Positions 1-8,277 of a stretch of DNA of 43,742 nt are shown here, in pieces (position 1 is the first letter of the stretch; every line of letters begins with the position of its first letter). The stretch spans positions 1-43,742 of the forward strand of contig JASLVM010000011.1 of assembly GCA_030741355.1 (NCBI GenBank), given 5' to 3'. Below the pieces are notes generated by a model. That model was not told the DNA's origin and ran no database searches. It saw only the letters and a program-made list of their open reading frames with translations. The stretch comes from Candidatus Poseidonia sp. (GTDB lineage: Archaea; Thermoplasmatota; Poseidoniia; Poseidoniales; Poseidoniaceae). Both the position numbers and the translations under genes were made by a program.

Positions 1-248
1 GGGAGGGCCGCCAGGGCCACCTTTCTTCGGACCGCCGGGAGGGCCACCCTTCTTTGGACCGCCGGGAGGGCCGCCGCTCTTCTTCGGACCAGGAGGACCG
101 CCAGGGCCACCCTTCTTTGGACCGCCGGGTGGGCCGCCGCTCTTCTTCGGACCGGGTGGGCCGCCGCTCTTCTTCGGACCGGGAGGGCCGCCGCTCTTCT
201 TCGGACCGGGAGGGCCACCGCTCTTCTTCGGACCGGGAGGGCCGCCTC
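1..248 (-). repeat. Tandem ~27-nt coding repeat (GPKKSGGPP units)
   Basis: Near-perfect 27-nt units on the minus strand encode GPKKSGGPP. The upstream copies are regular, and the copies nearest the window edge degenerate into GGPKKGGPP variants. The tract lies inside the zinc-ribbon gene and keeps its frame. The repeats are directly adjacent with no spacers, so this is a protein repeat and not a CRISPR array. Confidence 0.85.
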
Positions 249-1389
249 GAGAGGGAGCAGGTTGCTCTTCCTCTTCTTCATCTTCGAACATGGCACCACA
301 GTGAGGGCAAACAGGATCGCTCTCTTTGACCAATCCGTCGCAGATTTCACAAGCAAACATGTCTTCCTCAACGGCCTCTTCACCGATCTTCTCCGTTTTT
401 CCGTCCTTTGAACGGAACATGGTGATATTACACGAGAGGTCAAACCCTTTCAGAGCGAGTTCCGTTTGAATCGCATGCTCAAAGGCCTGCGTGAGGTCGT
501 CTGGCGTGTCCAAAACACGCCCGTCGTCCACATAGGTGATGTTGACATCGAACATATCATCGGTCAATTTCGTTTGAGGGGCCTCAACAGCAACGCCCCT
601 TTTTCGAGCCACACGGCGCACGGCCACTTCGGAGATTCTGCGCAGAAGGGCTTCGCTGGGTGCATCGTTTGAGGGAGCTCCCAATGCACCTGCCATGATA
701 TCGGCTGCAGGGTTACTGTTCTCTGCTCCTCCGCGAAGATGAGCAGGGAGTTCTCCGCCGCCAAGGTTGGCCAGCACACTTGAGGCCGGTGTTTGATTCA
801 TTGACAGCCATTGGTTTCGACGCTCGTCTTTGACGGCACGCTCGGCCTCTGCGAGACGGTTCACCATCGCATCGGTTGGTGAGTTGGACGGGTTTTGGGC
901 CACTTTCGTTCCACCGGCCGCCAATGGAGATACATTGCTGGACGTTGGCAACGCTCCGCTGGCGATGGACGGGCCGCGTTGGAGATTGGGCATGTCGTTC
1001 ACTCCACCTTGAACATTCGAAGGAACGACGTTCCCCTGCTGTGGAGGGAATTGGTTCGGAGGGAATTGATTCGGAGGGAACCCGCCGGGCAAAGGTTGCT
1101 GTGGGTAGGCCCCTGGGGGGAGATTTTGTTGCTGGTGGATGCCTTGCGCCATCCCTTGAAGCATGTCAGGAGGCACCTGGCCCATCTGATTCATGTTGTT
1201 CTCCTGTTGCATGCGTTGTGCTTGGCCTGAAACGGGGTCAAACGAACGTTGCTGGGGAGGGAAGGACGGAATGCTTTGGTTGGGGGTTGGTGCGAAGCCG
1301 CCGGCGACCGAATTATCCTGTCGGGCTCCGCATTCTGGGCAGAACATACTGTCCGCTGGAATTTGTTCGCCGCATGCGCCACAGTTCAC
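1..1389 (-). CDS. Double zinc-ribbon protein with Gly-Pro-Lys repeat tail (3' end beyond window)
   Basis: The minus frame is open from a GTG at 1389 to the window edge (463 codons, C-terminus missing). An in-frame TAG lies 30 nt upstream, and the only nearby ATG is out of frame. Visible order: an N-terminal zinc ribbon (NCGACGEQ...FCPECGA); a Gln/Pro/Gly/Asn-rich linker with FPPNQ repeats; a more ordered middle part (about residues 240-350, with a YVDDGRVLDTPDDLTQAFE segment); a second zinc ribbon (CEICDG...CPHCGA); an acidic EDEEEE patch; then a tandem GPKKSGGPP tail running off the end. No catalytic motif or membrane segment is evident. The zinc ribbons and basic flexible tail would suit a nucleic-acid or ribosome-associated protein, but that is inference. 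It diverges from the squalene-synthase-like gene across a 123-nt gap. I do not recognise the family. Confidence 0.8.
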   Translation of the reverse strand, partial: MNCGACGEQIPADSMFCPECGARQDNSVAGGFAPTPNQSIPSFPPQQRSFDPVSGQAQRMQQENNMNQMGQVPPDMLQGMAQGIHQQQNLPPGAYPQQPLPGGFPPNQFPPNQFPPQQGNVVPSNVQGGVNDMPNLQRGPSIASGALPTSSNVSPLAAGGTKVAQNPSNSPTDAMVNRLAEAERAVKDERRNQWLSMNQTPASSVLANLGGGELPAHLRGGAENSNPAADIMAGALGAPSNDAPSEALLRRISEVAVRRVARKRGVAVEAPQTKLTDDMFDVNITYVDDGRVLDTPDDLTQAFEHAIQTELALKGFDLSCNITMFRSKDGKTEKIGEEAVEEDMFACEICDGLVKESDPVCPHCGAMFEDEEEEEQPAPSRGGPPGPKKSGGPPGPKKSGGPPGPKKSGGPPGPKKSGGPPGGPKKGGPGGPPGPKKSGGPPGGPKKGGPPGGPKKGGPGGPP

Positions 1390-1512
1390 GGTGCCATCCC
1401 CTTCTATCGTTTGCTCATGCTACTGTTCCTAAAGGATTGCGTCAAGTTGGGCTGCATCCTATGCCTTCTCCACCAGAATTTCAAGGCGGGAGTCGGAGCG
1501 ACGAATATCTTC

Positions 1513-2568
1513 ATGGAGAAGGGCAGGGTGGACGACGTGGAGAGGGTTGAGTTGCCGGTTTTGGTGAATGAAAAAATCGACCGTCTTTTGGAGACCACCT
1601 CCCGTTCATTTTACCCTACCCTGAAATATCTTCCAAAGAAAACCCGAGGTCAAATTGGACTTCTCTATCTCCTGGCGAGGGTGGCCGATACCATCGCAGA
1701 TTCAAAAGTCGGAGAGACGACGCTGCTCACCGAGCATCTACGTGCCTACAACGATGTTGTTCAAGGTCGCCGAGAAGAGCTTCCCGACCTGAGTGAACTG
1801 GCCGACATTCAAACCAACGAGCACGAAGCCGAACTCCTACGAAACGTGAGCGATGTGGTTGATGGCCTCCAAGTCTACAGCCCTGAAGACCAAGAACGCA
1901 TGCTGGAGTGCCTTGAGATCATTGTTGGGGGGCAACTGCTCGATATCGAACGGTTTGGACCAGCCAACGAAGGCGGCAACATCTCTGCATTGCAAAGCGA
2001 AGAAGAACTGGACGATTACACCTTTCGAGTTGCGGGATGCGTAGGTGTGTTTTGGACGAAGATGTCGCTCGCCCACCTCATGAAACTCTCGCCCGAGGAT
2101 GAAGCCTTGTTCATGGAACGAGGCATTCGGTTTGGGAAAGCCCTTCAGATGATCAACATCTTGCGGGACATACCAGAGGATTTGCGATTTGGAAGATGCT
2201 ACATTCCTGAATCCTCGTTGAAGAGCATCGGACTCAAGCCCGAAGACCTGCTCAATGACGAACATCTCGATACCTTTCGCCCGCTTTACAACCGCTACTT
2301 GGACTTGACCAACGAACATCTCGAAGCAGCAACGGCTTACATCCGCATGATTCCGGAGACACAATTCCGCCTCAAGGCCTCCTGCATGCTCCCGGTCTTG
2401 GTCGGACAGCGAACGGTCACGCTCCTTCGAGAGGGCAACATACTCAACTCGGATGAGCGCATCAAGGTGACTCGGGACGAAATGAAAACCTATGCTCGCA
2501 GGCTGCTCCGTGCACTCTTGATCCCAGGTGGCGTCAAACGTCTTCTGGAAAAGAACAGAGACAAATAG
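1513..2568 (+). CDS. Squalene/phytoene synthase family protein (first of a tandem pair)
   Basis: The 352-residue product belongs to the head-to-head isoprenyl diphosphate synthases, which join two C15 or C20 prenyl diphosphates. Both Mg-diphosphate motifs are present: D59TIAD63 in 'ARVADTIADS', and D219IPED223 in 'NILRDIPEDLRFGRCYIP'. Length and motif spacing fit the family. The open frame extends upstream to 1249, but that part is the antisense of the divergent zinc-ribbon gene, so ATG 1513 is chosen; homology begins around residue 18. The 'DIPEDL.-GRCY' form resembles squalene-synthase-like bacterial proteins more than classical CrtB, but product specificity cannot be read by eye. The next gene is a second family member 122 nt downstream. 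Together they recall the bacterial HpnC/HpnD pair, though no HpnE-like oxidoreductase is nearby. Confidence 0.9.
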   Translation: MEKGRVDDVERVELPVLVNEKIDRLLETTSRSFYPTLKYLPKKTRGQIGLLYLLARVADTIADSKVGETTLLTEHLRAYNDVVQGRREELPDLSELADIQTNEHEAELLRNVSDVVDGLQVYSPEDQERMLECLEIIVGGQLLDIERFGPANEGGNISALQSEEELDDYTFRVAGCVGVFWTKMSLAHLMKLSPEDEALFMERGIRFGKALQMINILRDIPEDLRFGRCYIPESSLKSIGLKPEDLLNDEHLDTFRPLYNRYLDLTNEHLEAATAYIRMIPETQFRLKASCMLPVLVGQRTVTLLREGNILNSDERIKVTRDEMKTYARRLLRALLIPGGVKRLLEKNRDK

Positions 2569-2573
2569 CGACT

Positions 2574-2605
2574 CTATAGAATTTTGATGGATTTGTAAAT
2601 TCTTA
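2574..2605 (+). promoter_or_regulatory. AT-rich putative promoter of second synthase gene
   Basis: The 122-nt gap between the two synthase genes opens with a conspicuously AT-rich stretch containing 'tctatagaatttt' and 'tttgtaaattctt'. Either could be a TATA box. If so, the second gene has its own promoter and a leader of roughly 65-90 nt. A second candidate, 'ctcataaac' at about 2656-2664, lies about 30 nt before ATG 2691 and would give a near-leaderless mRNA. Confidence 0.4.
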
Positions 2606-2690
2606 CTGACTTAGAATTGAACAGCCAGCAAAGTGCACGCCTTTGAGGCGAGGTCTCATAAACAAGGGATGCAAGGGCCGAACGGTTAGG

Positions 2691-3989
2691 ATGCTGGAAC
2701 GCCGCAAACCTCTCGATTTGCTCTTCCCCCTCAAGGGAAACGCTGCGAGCAGAAATGGCGAGGAAGAAGTCCGCCCTCCAACCACACTCGACCGACTTCG
2801 AGCCGGTGTCACCCTTGCTCGTGACGCTGTGAAAGCCGTGAGTGTTACCGCCATGGAGGCCCTCAGAGAAGGTGCTTCCTTCATCGGTATCGTCGGTGAA
2901 ACCAACGAATTGGTTGACCCGTTTTCTCACCTTGATGCCCCAATTTGGTCAGAAAAGCCTCCTGCAGAACTCAACAAACTCGCCTACCGATATTGCGAAG
3001 AATTGACCATGCGAGAAGCAGGCAACTTCTATCATTCGTTCAAGTATCTTCCAGAGGAGCAACGCTTGGCCATGTGCGCCATCTATGCCTTCTGTCGTCG
3101 TGCTGACGACATCGCCGATGGCGATTGGGCTGACCGATTCCCGGGAAGCAAAGGAGAGATGGATAAGGAAGCAACGGCCTACAGGAATCAACTCGAATCG
3201 CTCCAAGATCGTGGAACCATTCTTGACGAAGAAGCCTACCTCAACAAGATCACACAGCTCTTCTTCTTCCGGAAAAAATTGTCCACATGCTACGGAGACG
3301 TTCACTCAACCGACCCTGTCTTCCTCGCCCTCAAAGACACCGTGCAACGCTACAACATCCCAAGAGAAGTCTTCGACGACTTGATTTCAGGCATGGAAGA
3401 CGACCTTTACAACAACCGCTATCGTACCTTTGACGAACTCTATGTCTACTGCTACCGTGTTGCCTCTGTTGTGGGCCTCATGTGCATTGAAGTCTATGGA
3501 TACGACAACCCCATGGCCAGGAAATACGCAGAATCATGGGGCATTTTCATGCAGTTGACCAACGTTCTACGAGACGTCGGTGAAGACATTCAACGGGACC
3601 GAGTTTACCTTCCGCTCGACGAACTTGAACGCAACGACATGACCGAGCAGGAACTTGACGGCAAAATCGTACTCAACAAGCACTGGGAGCCCTATTGCCG
3701 ACAATATGCTGCCCGAGCCCGAACCTACCTCGAAGAAGCTCGGGCCCTCCTACCGCTGCTTCCTCGACGAACCCGATACTCACCTGCTGCTATGATTGCA
3801 TTTTACGACAAGATCCTCCGCCAAATTGAGAAGCAACAAGGCGACGTCTTCACCCAACGTGTCAAACTCAACAAACTGCAGAAGATTTCCCTCGCTGCAG
3901 CCGTCTATCTCCGTCACCGCTTCCTCCCAGCGTTCCTCGACCCTGTTTGGGGAGCGCTTGCACGAGTGGGTCTGCTGCCCAGCGTTTGA
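2691..3989 (+). CDS. Phytoene/squalene synthase (CrtB/HpnD-like) with N-terminal extension
   Basis: The 432-residue product has both catalytic motifs of the phytoene synthase family: D139DIAD143 in 'CRRADDIADGD', and D295VGED299 in 'NVLRDVGEDIQRDRVYLP'. The form is CrtB/HpnD-like, unlike its upstream neighbour. The catalytic domain starts around residue 92 ('LAYRYCEELTMREAGNFYHSF'). It is preceded by about 90 residues of low-complexity, charged sequence not usual in the family. ATG 2691 follows 'aacggttagg'. The frame extends to 2643, and a start at an internal Met cannot be excluded. It should condense FPP or GGPP to presqualene/squalene or phytoene. Whether it feeds carotenoids (retinal) or squalene is not decidable from the window. 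Confidence 0.9.
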   Translation: MLERRKPLDLLFPLKGNAASRNGEEEVRPPTTLDRLRAGVTLARDAVKAVSVTAMEALREGASFIGIVGETNELVDPFSHLDAPIWSEKPPAELNKLAYRYCEELTMREAGNFYHSFKYLPEEQRLAMCAIYAFCRRADDIADGDWADRFPGSKGEMDKEATAYRNQLESLQDRGTILDEEAYLNKITQLFFFRKKLSTCYGDVHSTDPVFLALKDTVQRYNIPREVFDDLISGMEDDLYNNRYRTFDELYVYCYRVASVVGLMCIEVYGYDNPMARKYAESWGIFMQLTNVLRDVGEDIQRDRVYLPLDELERNDMTEQELDGKIVLNKHWEPYCRQYAARARTYLEEARALLPLLPRRTRYSPAAMIAFYDKILRQIEKQQGDVFTQRVKLNKLQKISLAAAVYLRHRFLPAFLDPVWGALARVGLLPSV

Positions 3990-4070
3990 GCATCAAACTG
4001 CACCGCAGTGCTGAACTCACGGCTCATGTCCCGCTCGGTTGGGATGAACATCCAACATTTACGCTAGGCA

Positions 4071-5246
4071 TCAAGCGTTTCGTGTGAAGGCTTGAATGCC
4101 CGTGATGTAGCGGCCCAAAATCAAATTGTGAATGTCATGGGTGCCTTCGTAAGTTTTCACCGACTCGAGATTGGCCATGTGGCGCATGATGGGGTACTCG
4201 TCAAGAATGCCATTGGCACCGTGGATGTCCCTTGCAACACGTGCAATTTCCAACGCAATGTCAACGTTGTTCATCTTGGCGAGAGAAATCTGTTCAGGGA
4301 ACCATGAACCGTCGTCCTTCTTTTTGCCAAGATGGTAGGCCAAAAGTTGACCCTTGGTGATTTCACGCAACATCCAAGCCAACTTGTTTTGAACGAGTTG
4401 GTAAGAAGCGATGGGATGGTCGAATTGGATACGAGAGAGGGCGTAGGTCTTGGCGCTGTGGAAGCAAGCCATGGCCGAACCCAGCGCACCCCAAGAGATG
4501 CCGTATCGGGCGTTGTTCAAGCAGGAGAACGGCCCACGAAGACCCTTGACGCCGGGTAGCATGCGGTCCTTTGGAATCTTGCAGTCTTGGAACACCAGTT
4601 CGCTGGTTACGCTGGCCTTGAGGGAGTGCTTTCCTTTCATTTCAGGAGCCGAGAAGCCTTCGTCGTCTTTCTCAACGATGAATCCACGAATCACGCCGTC
4701 AAGTTTGGCCCAAACCACGGCGATGTCGGCAATGGTACCGTTGGTGATCCACATTTTTGCCCCGTTGAGAAGGTAGTGGTCGCCTTTATCTTCAGCCTTC
4801 GTGACCATGTCACCGGGATTTGAACCGTAGTCGGGTTCGGTCAATCCAAAACAACCAATCCATTCACCGGAGGCCATTTTTGGAAGGTATTTCTCTTTCT
4901 GCTCTTCTGAGCCAAAATCCCAGATGGGGTACATGGCGAGGGACCCCTGCACTGAAGCAAAGGAGCGCAGACCGCTGTCGCCTCGCTCCAATTCTTGGCA
5001 AATCAAACCGTAAGCGACGTAGGAAAGCCCGGGACATCCGTAGCCCTTGAGGGGCGCACCGAGCACGCCCATCTCGCCCAAAGCGACACGCCACTCATCA
5101 AGAAAGACACCTTCTTCACAGGCCTGTTCAATCTTGGGAATGACCGCTTCGTCAACCCATTCACGAACCATGTCCCTGACCATGATCTCTTCTTCTGTCA
5201 AGAGGCTTTCAACGTCGTAAAAATCCAGTCCTTCGAACGGCTCCAT
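4071..5246 (-). CDS. gcdH: Glutaryl-CoA dehydrogenase-like acyl-CoA dehydrogenase
   Basis: This 391-residue flavoprotein of the acyl-CoA dehydrogenase family has FAD-binding segments 'CFGLTEPDYGSNPG' (132-145) and 'WITNG' (166-170). The catalytic base Glu367 lies in 'TYEGTHDIHNLILGRYITG', the signature of glutaryl-CoA dehydrogenases. Arg94 in 'SGLRSFASVQGSL' matches the arginine that binds the glutaryl carboxylate in characterised enzymes. It is predicted to oxidise and decarboxylate glutaryl-CoA to crotonyl-CoA in Lys/Trp or aromatic degradation, passing electrons to ETF, whose genes lie 4 kb away. The start is preceded by 'GAGGGTGCC', a reasonable ribosome site. Substrate assignment is by motif only. 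Confidence 0.9.
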   Translation of the reverse strand: MEPFEGLDFYDVESLLTEEEIMVRDMVREWVDEAVIPKIEQACEEGVFLDEWRVALGEMGVLGAPLKGYGCPGLSYVAYGLICQELERGDSGLRSFASVQGSLAMYPIWDFGSEEQKEKYLPKMASGEWIGCFGLTEPDYGSNPGDMVTKAEDKGDHYLLNGAKMWITNGTIADIAVVWAKLDGVIRGFIVEKDDEGFSAPEMKGKHSLKASVTSELVFQDCKIPKDRMLPGVKGLRGPFSCLNNARYGISWGALGSAMACFHSAKTYALSRIQFDHPIASYQLVQNKLAWMLREITKGQLLAYHLGKKKDDGSWFPEQISLAKMNNVDIALEIARVARDIHGANGILDEYPIMRHMANLESVKTYEGTHDIHNLILGRYITGIQAFTRNA

Positions 5247-5318
5247 GTGGCACCCTCAATACTGGGGCCACGCGGGTGCTTCATCAACATGTCCCTGCGC
5301 TTGATAGAAAGCAGTGGG

Positions 5319-6494
5319 TCATTTCTTCCCAAACCGCAGTTCCCGGTACTTTCGTTGCATCCACGGGCTGTTCATGTAAATGAGGCCGAGAATGACGCCG
5401 GGAACCGAGACGGCGACGGCTCCAAGCACCAAGACGTCCATGATGTTCATTTCCACCTCTTCGACGGCGGGAGAGAATTTGATGATGTTTCCAAAATCGG
5501 TGATGATGAAGCCACTGTGCCTTGTGTTCTCCCAAACCACCGCAAGACCCCTTCCTGCAATCACGGCATCCCAAGCTGCGGTGTCCTCAGGGAGAAGGAC
5601 GGAGAAGGCTTCTCCTGCTAGCGGGGTGTATCGGACCAATCCAAGCGGAGCGAGATGAATCAGATTGGTACCGTCATCCCCTCGCGACACGCCAACGAAC
5701 TCGCCGGTCGGAAGGTCCCATGGGTCGGCAGGCTCGACGGTTGATTGACGAGCATCCAAGGTGTTGATTCGAACGACCATGGTCTCAAGGCCGCTGGCAA
5801 AGCCCACGCATTCATTGAGAACTGAGCTGGCACAATCCACTCCCACCCAAGTCAGTGCAGCCGTTTGTGATAACCATCCCAAGGCGTGGCCTTCGTCAAT
5901 CACCGCCAAACCCTCGTCCACGGTTGACATGATGCAAACATTGTAATTTCGATGACAAGAAAGGTCAGTAACTCGACTTTCGCCTGTGTTTTCGAGCAAC
6001 TCAAAACCCGTGTGTTCTGCAAACTTCCAAACCTTGCCTTCCGACGAAGCCACGTAAGCAAAGTCGCCGCCGGGTCTCCAAACCACCGAAGTAAGGTCGT
6101 GTCCAAGAACAGAAAACGTTCCGTTCACGTACGTGATGCTGTGATCATAAGTATCGTATCGCATGGCCATGCCTTCGTCGCCCACCAAAAGGGCCGTGTT
6201 TCCGCGGGGGTGCCAGGCGATGTCTTGAACCGTTGAGTTTCTTCCAGTAACCAGTTCAACATCTTGGGCCCGATTATCTGCTTCGTCAGCCGACAGGAGC
6301 CGGGCGAAACCGTTCATTCCCCCGACGAGCACATCCATACCGTCTGGAGAGACGGCACCAACCTTGATTCCGAGGTCGCTCTCACCAAGAGCCCCAGCAT
6401 CCTCCAGTTCAATTCGGGTGAGAAGGTCGGCCGAGGCAAGCGGTGCAAGCAAGACCACGAGGAGCCCAACCGCCACCCAACTGGTCCTTCGCAT
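5319..6494 (-). CDS. Secreted, membrane-anchored beta-propeller protein
   Basis: This 391-residue protein begins with a clear signal peptide (MRRTSWVAVGLLVVLLAPLASA, cleavage after about residue 22). Repeating WD40-like blades follow, such as 'VQDIAWHPRGNTALLVGDEG' and 'LTSVVWRPGGDFAYVASSEG'. A single transmembrane helix lies near residues 350-375, followed by a short basic cytoplasmic tail (YRELRFGKK). The predicted topology is an extracytoplasmic propeller tethered at its C-terminus. No enzyme motif was seen. The role is unknown, perhaps surface binding or envelope assembly. It lies 72 nt downstream of gcdH on the same strand. The protein at 25576-26784 has a similar propeller-plus-TM layout. 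Confidence 0.8.
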   Translation of the reverse strand: MRRTSWVAVGLLVVLLAPLASADLLTRIELEDAGALGESDLGIKVGAVSPDGMDVLVGGMNGFARLLSADEADNRAQDVELVTGRNSTVQDIAWHPRGNTALLVGDEGMAMRYDTYDHSITYVNGTFSVLGHDLTSVVWRPGGDFAYVASSEGKVWKFAEHTGFELLENTGESRVTDLSCHRNYNVCIMSTVDEGLAVIDEGHALGWLSQTAALTWVGVDCASSVLNECVGFASGLETMVVRINTLDARQSTVEPADPWDLPTGEFVGVSRGDDGTNLIHLAPLGLVRYTPLAGEAFSVLLPEDTAAWDAVIAGRGLAVVWENTRHSGFIITDFGNIIKFSPAVEEVEMNIMDVLVLGAVAVSVPGVILGLIYMNSPWMQRKYRELRFGKK

Positions 6495-6566
6495 GGAATG
6501 CCGACCATCGCTTGCATCAAAACATCTCCCATAGGGTGGCCACCAACTAGTGACTTGGACGGTGGG

Positions 6567-6574
6567 CTTATGAG
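6567..6574 (+). promoter_or_regulatory. TATA-like box (cttatgag) of the 6596 gene
   Basis: The box is centred about 26 nt upstream of ATG 6596, the spacing expected if transcription starts at or next to the start codon. The same core, (G)CTTATGA, occurs upstream of the tRNA-Ser gene. Confidence 0.5.
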
Positions 6575-6595
6575 ACGCTGGCCGTTGCGTAGCCC

Positions 6596-7120
6596 ATGGA
6601 GCGATTTGCCGTGAAGCGTGGCCTGATTAAATCGATGGGTGGAAACGCCGGTCTTGCCAAATTGGCCACCACATATTTTGAAAACATCAACGTCGATGCA
6701 GATGGAAACTTCACGGGCTCCTACGGGTTGCTCACCACCGTTCGTGGCTGCTACGATGAAAAAGGAAAGTTGGCTGTTGATGTCGTCCAACTCAAAGGAG
6801 GCGACCTCGCCGAATTCCTCGACAGTGAAGAAGGCCCGACAAAGGCCATGGAATCGCGCAAGCGATGGTCCGGCTTTCTCGACGAAGCCACGGGCTACAG
6901 TGCGAAACAGCGAGGGGACAAAGCCAAGGAGGAAGCAAAGAAATTCTCCAAGGCCAAAACAGCCATCAAGATGGCTCACAAATCCATGGAACTCATGAAA
7001 AACCTTGACCAAAATACGATTGACCAGGCGAATGAACTCATCGCTGGGCTTGAAGCCATGATCGAAGCAGGAAACCCGCCTTCTGAAACCCAAGTCAAGA
7101 AATTGGACAAGTTGTTTTGA
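6596..7120 (+). CDS. Conserved archaeal protein of unknown function (DUF5611-like)
   Basis: The 174-residue product has two parts. The N-terminal domain (1-110) is compact: 'MERFAVKRGLIKSMGGNAGLAKLATTYF' is followed by a likely beta-rich segment and 'RKRWSGFLDEATGYSAKQRGDKAKEEAKK'. The lysine-rich helical C-terminus (110-174) could form a helical hairpin. The N-terminal pattern recalls a small archaeal domain family (DUF5611, from memory, unverified). No catalytic motif or transmembrane segment is seen. The next gene, tyrosyl-tRNA synthetase, starts 9 nt after its stop, so the two are almost certainly co-transcribed. That hints at a translation-related role, but only by association. Confidence 0.8.
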   Translation: MERFAVKRGLIKSMGGNAGLAKLATTYFENINVDADGNFTGSYGLLTTVRGCYDEKGKLAVDVVQLKGGDLAEFLDSEEGPTKAMESRKRWSGFLDEATGYSAKQRGDKAKEEAKKFSKAKTAIKMAHKSMELMKNLDQNTIDQANELIAGLEAMIEAGNPPSETQVKKLDKLF

Positions 7121-7129
7121 GGGGATTTG

Positions 7130-8275
7130 ATGGGCACAAAGCAAGACATTCCTGCCTTGCTCGCATCCAACGACGGGTACGCCTCCCTTGACGCCTCAAC
7201 CCAAGAACGACTCAATTTGATGGTTGGCAGCGTTGAAGAAGTGGTCGGCGTCGAGCACCTGATTGAAGCCCTACAGAACGGCACCTCACACAGTGGCGAT
7301 GATGTTCTTCGATGCTATGTCGGCTTTGAACCGAGCGGCAAAGCCCACATCGGATGGAAGGTGCTGGCGCTTCAACTTCGGCGCATGCTTGACGCCAACG
7401 CCAACGTGATGGTGTTCTTGGCCGACTGGCACGCTTGGGTGAACGACAAATTCAACGGTGACATGGAGGCCATCAAAACCACAGGCATCTACATGCAAGA
7501 AACCTTCCGAGCACTGCTCAATCACCCACCCGAGGGCACCGGTCCAGGGGAACTTCAATTCAAGTGGGCATCGGAATTGATGGAATCCAGTGATTACTGG
7601 GCCCGAGTTTTGCGCTGTTCAAAAGGTGCCACCTTGTCCATGGTCCGAAAGACCTTCACCATCATGGGCAGAGATGAAGCGTCCTCCGACCACGACCTGT
7701 CCAAGTTTTACTACCCCGCCATGCAAGCGGCTGACATCTTTGAGATGGACATTGACATTGCCATTGGCGGCATGGACCAGCGGAAAGCCCACATGTTCAT
7801 GCGGGACGTGGCCTCAAAATACAACTGGCAAAAGGCCACGTGCCTCCACACGGCCATCATCTCGTCCCTCAAAGCCTCTGGATCACGCATGGAATCCTTT
7901 GACCACAAAATGTCGAAATCTGACCCCAGTGGCGCCCTCCTGCTCCACGACACCCCCAAGCAGCTTCGCAAAAAGATGAACAAAGCCTACATCTCACCCG
8001 ATGACCCCAACTCGCCGGTGTACGAACTTGCCGAACACATCGTCCTTCCCGAAAACGGAGTGATTCACGTCACGCCCAATCCAAAATTCGGCGAGCCAAG
8101 CACTTGGACCAGTTTGGAGGAGTTCAGAAACGCTGTTATGGACGGCACCCTCCATCCCTTGGATGCAAAACTTGGTGTTGCAGATGGCTTAGCCAAAGGA
8201 CTCGAAGGATTGGCTGCTCACTTTGAAGCCCATCCGGAAACGCTTGACAAGGTCACGGCGCTCATGCAGGGTTGA
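7130..8275 (+). CDS. tyrS: Tyrosyl-tRNA synthetase, archaeal type
   Basis: This 381-residue class I aminoacyl-tRNA synthetase charges tRNA-Tyr. The HIGH-type motif lies in 'GFEPSGKAHIGW' (65-76) and the KMSKS loop in 'DHKMSKSDPSG' (258-268). 'YYPAMQAADIFEMDIDIAIGGMDQRKAHM' closely parallels the tyrosine-binding region of archaeal TyrRS. Homology runs to the C-terminus ('LHPLDAKLGVADGLAKGL'), without the S4 domain of bacterial TyrRS, as expected for the archaeal form. An N-terminal segment of about 40 residues precedes the Rossmann core. ATG 7130 is preceded by 'GAGGGGATTT'; a TTG immediately before it is less likely. The stop lies 2 nt from the convergent MCM-N-like gene. Confidence 0.95.
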   Translation: MGTKQDIPALLASNDGYASLDASTQERLNLMVGSVEEVVGVEHLIEALQNGTSHSGDDVLRCYVGFEPSGKAHIGWKVLALQLRRMLDANANVMVFLADWHAWVNDKFNGDMEAIKTTGIYMQETFRALLNHPPEGTGPGELQFKWASELMESSDYWARVLRCSKGATLSMVRKTFTIMGRDEASSDHDLSKFYYPAMQAADIFEMDIDIAIGGMDQRKAHMFMRDVASKYNWQKATCLHTAIISSLKASGSRMESFDHKMSKSDPSGALLLHDTPKQLRKKMNKAYISPDDPNSPVYELAEHIVLPENGVIHVTPNPKFGEPSTWTSLEEFRNAVMDGTLHPLDAKLGVADGLAKGLEGLAAHFEAHPETLDKVTALMQG

Positions 8276-8277
8276 CC

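Noticed and set aside
50-250. Possible CRISPR array from evenly spaced 27-nt repeats
   Set aside because: The units abut with no unique spacers and encode a continuous protein repeat.
54-329. Plus-strand open frame with Arg/Ser/Asp repeats (GRRSSSD)
   Set aside because: It is the antisense of the Gly-Pro-Lys repeat in the minus-strand zinc-ribbon gene, which has coherent domains and no stops.
1249-1512. N-terminal extension of the first synthase gene
   Set aside because: It is antisense to the zinc-ribbon gene and has no family similarity; homology starts after 1513.
4021-4070. Possible terminator hairpin (gggatg/catcc) in the convergent gap after the second synthase
   Set aside because: It has only a five-base stem and no U tract, so it is too weak to call.
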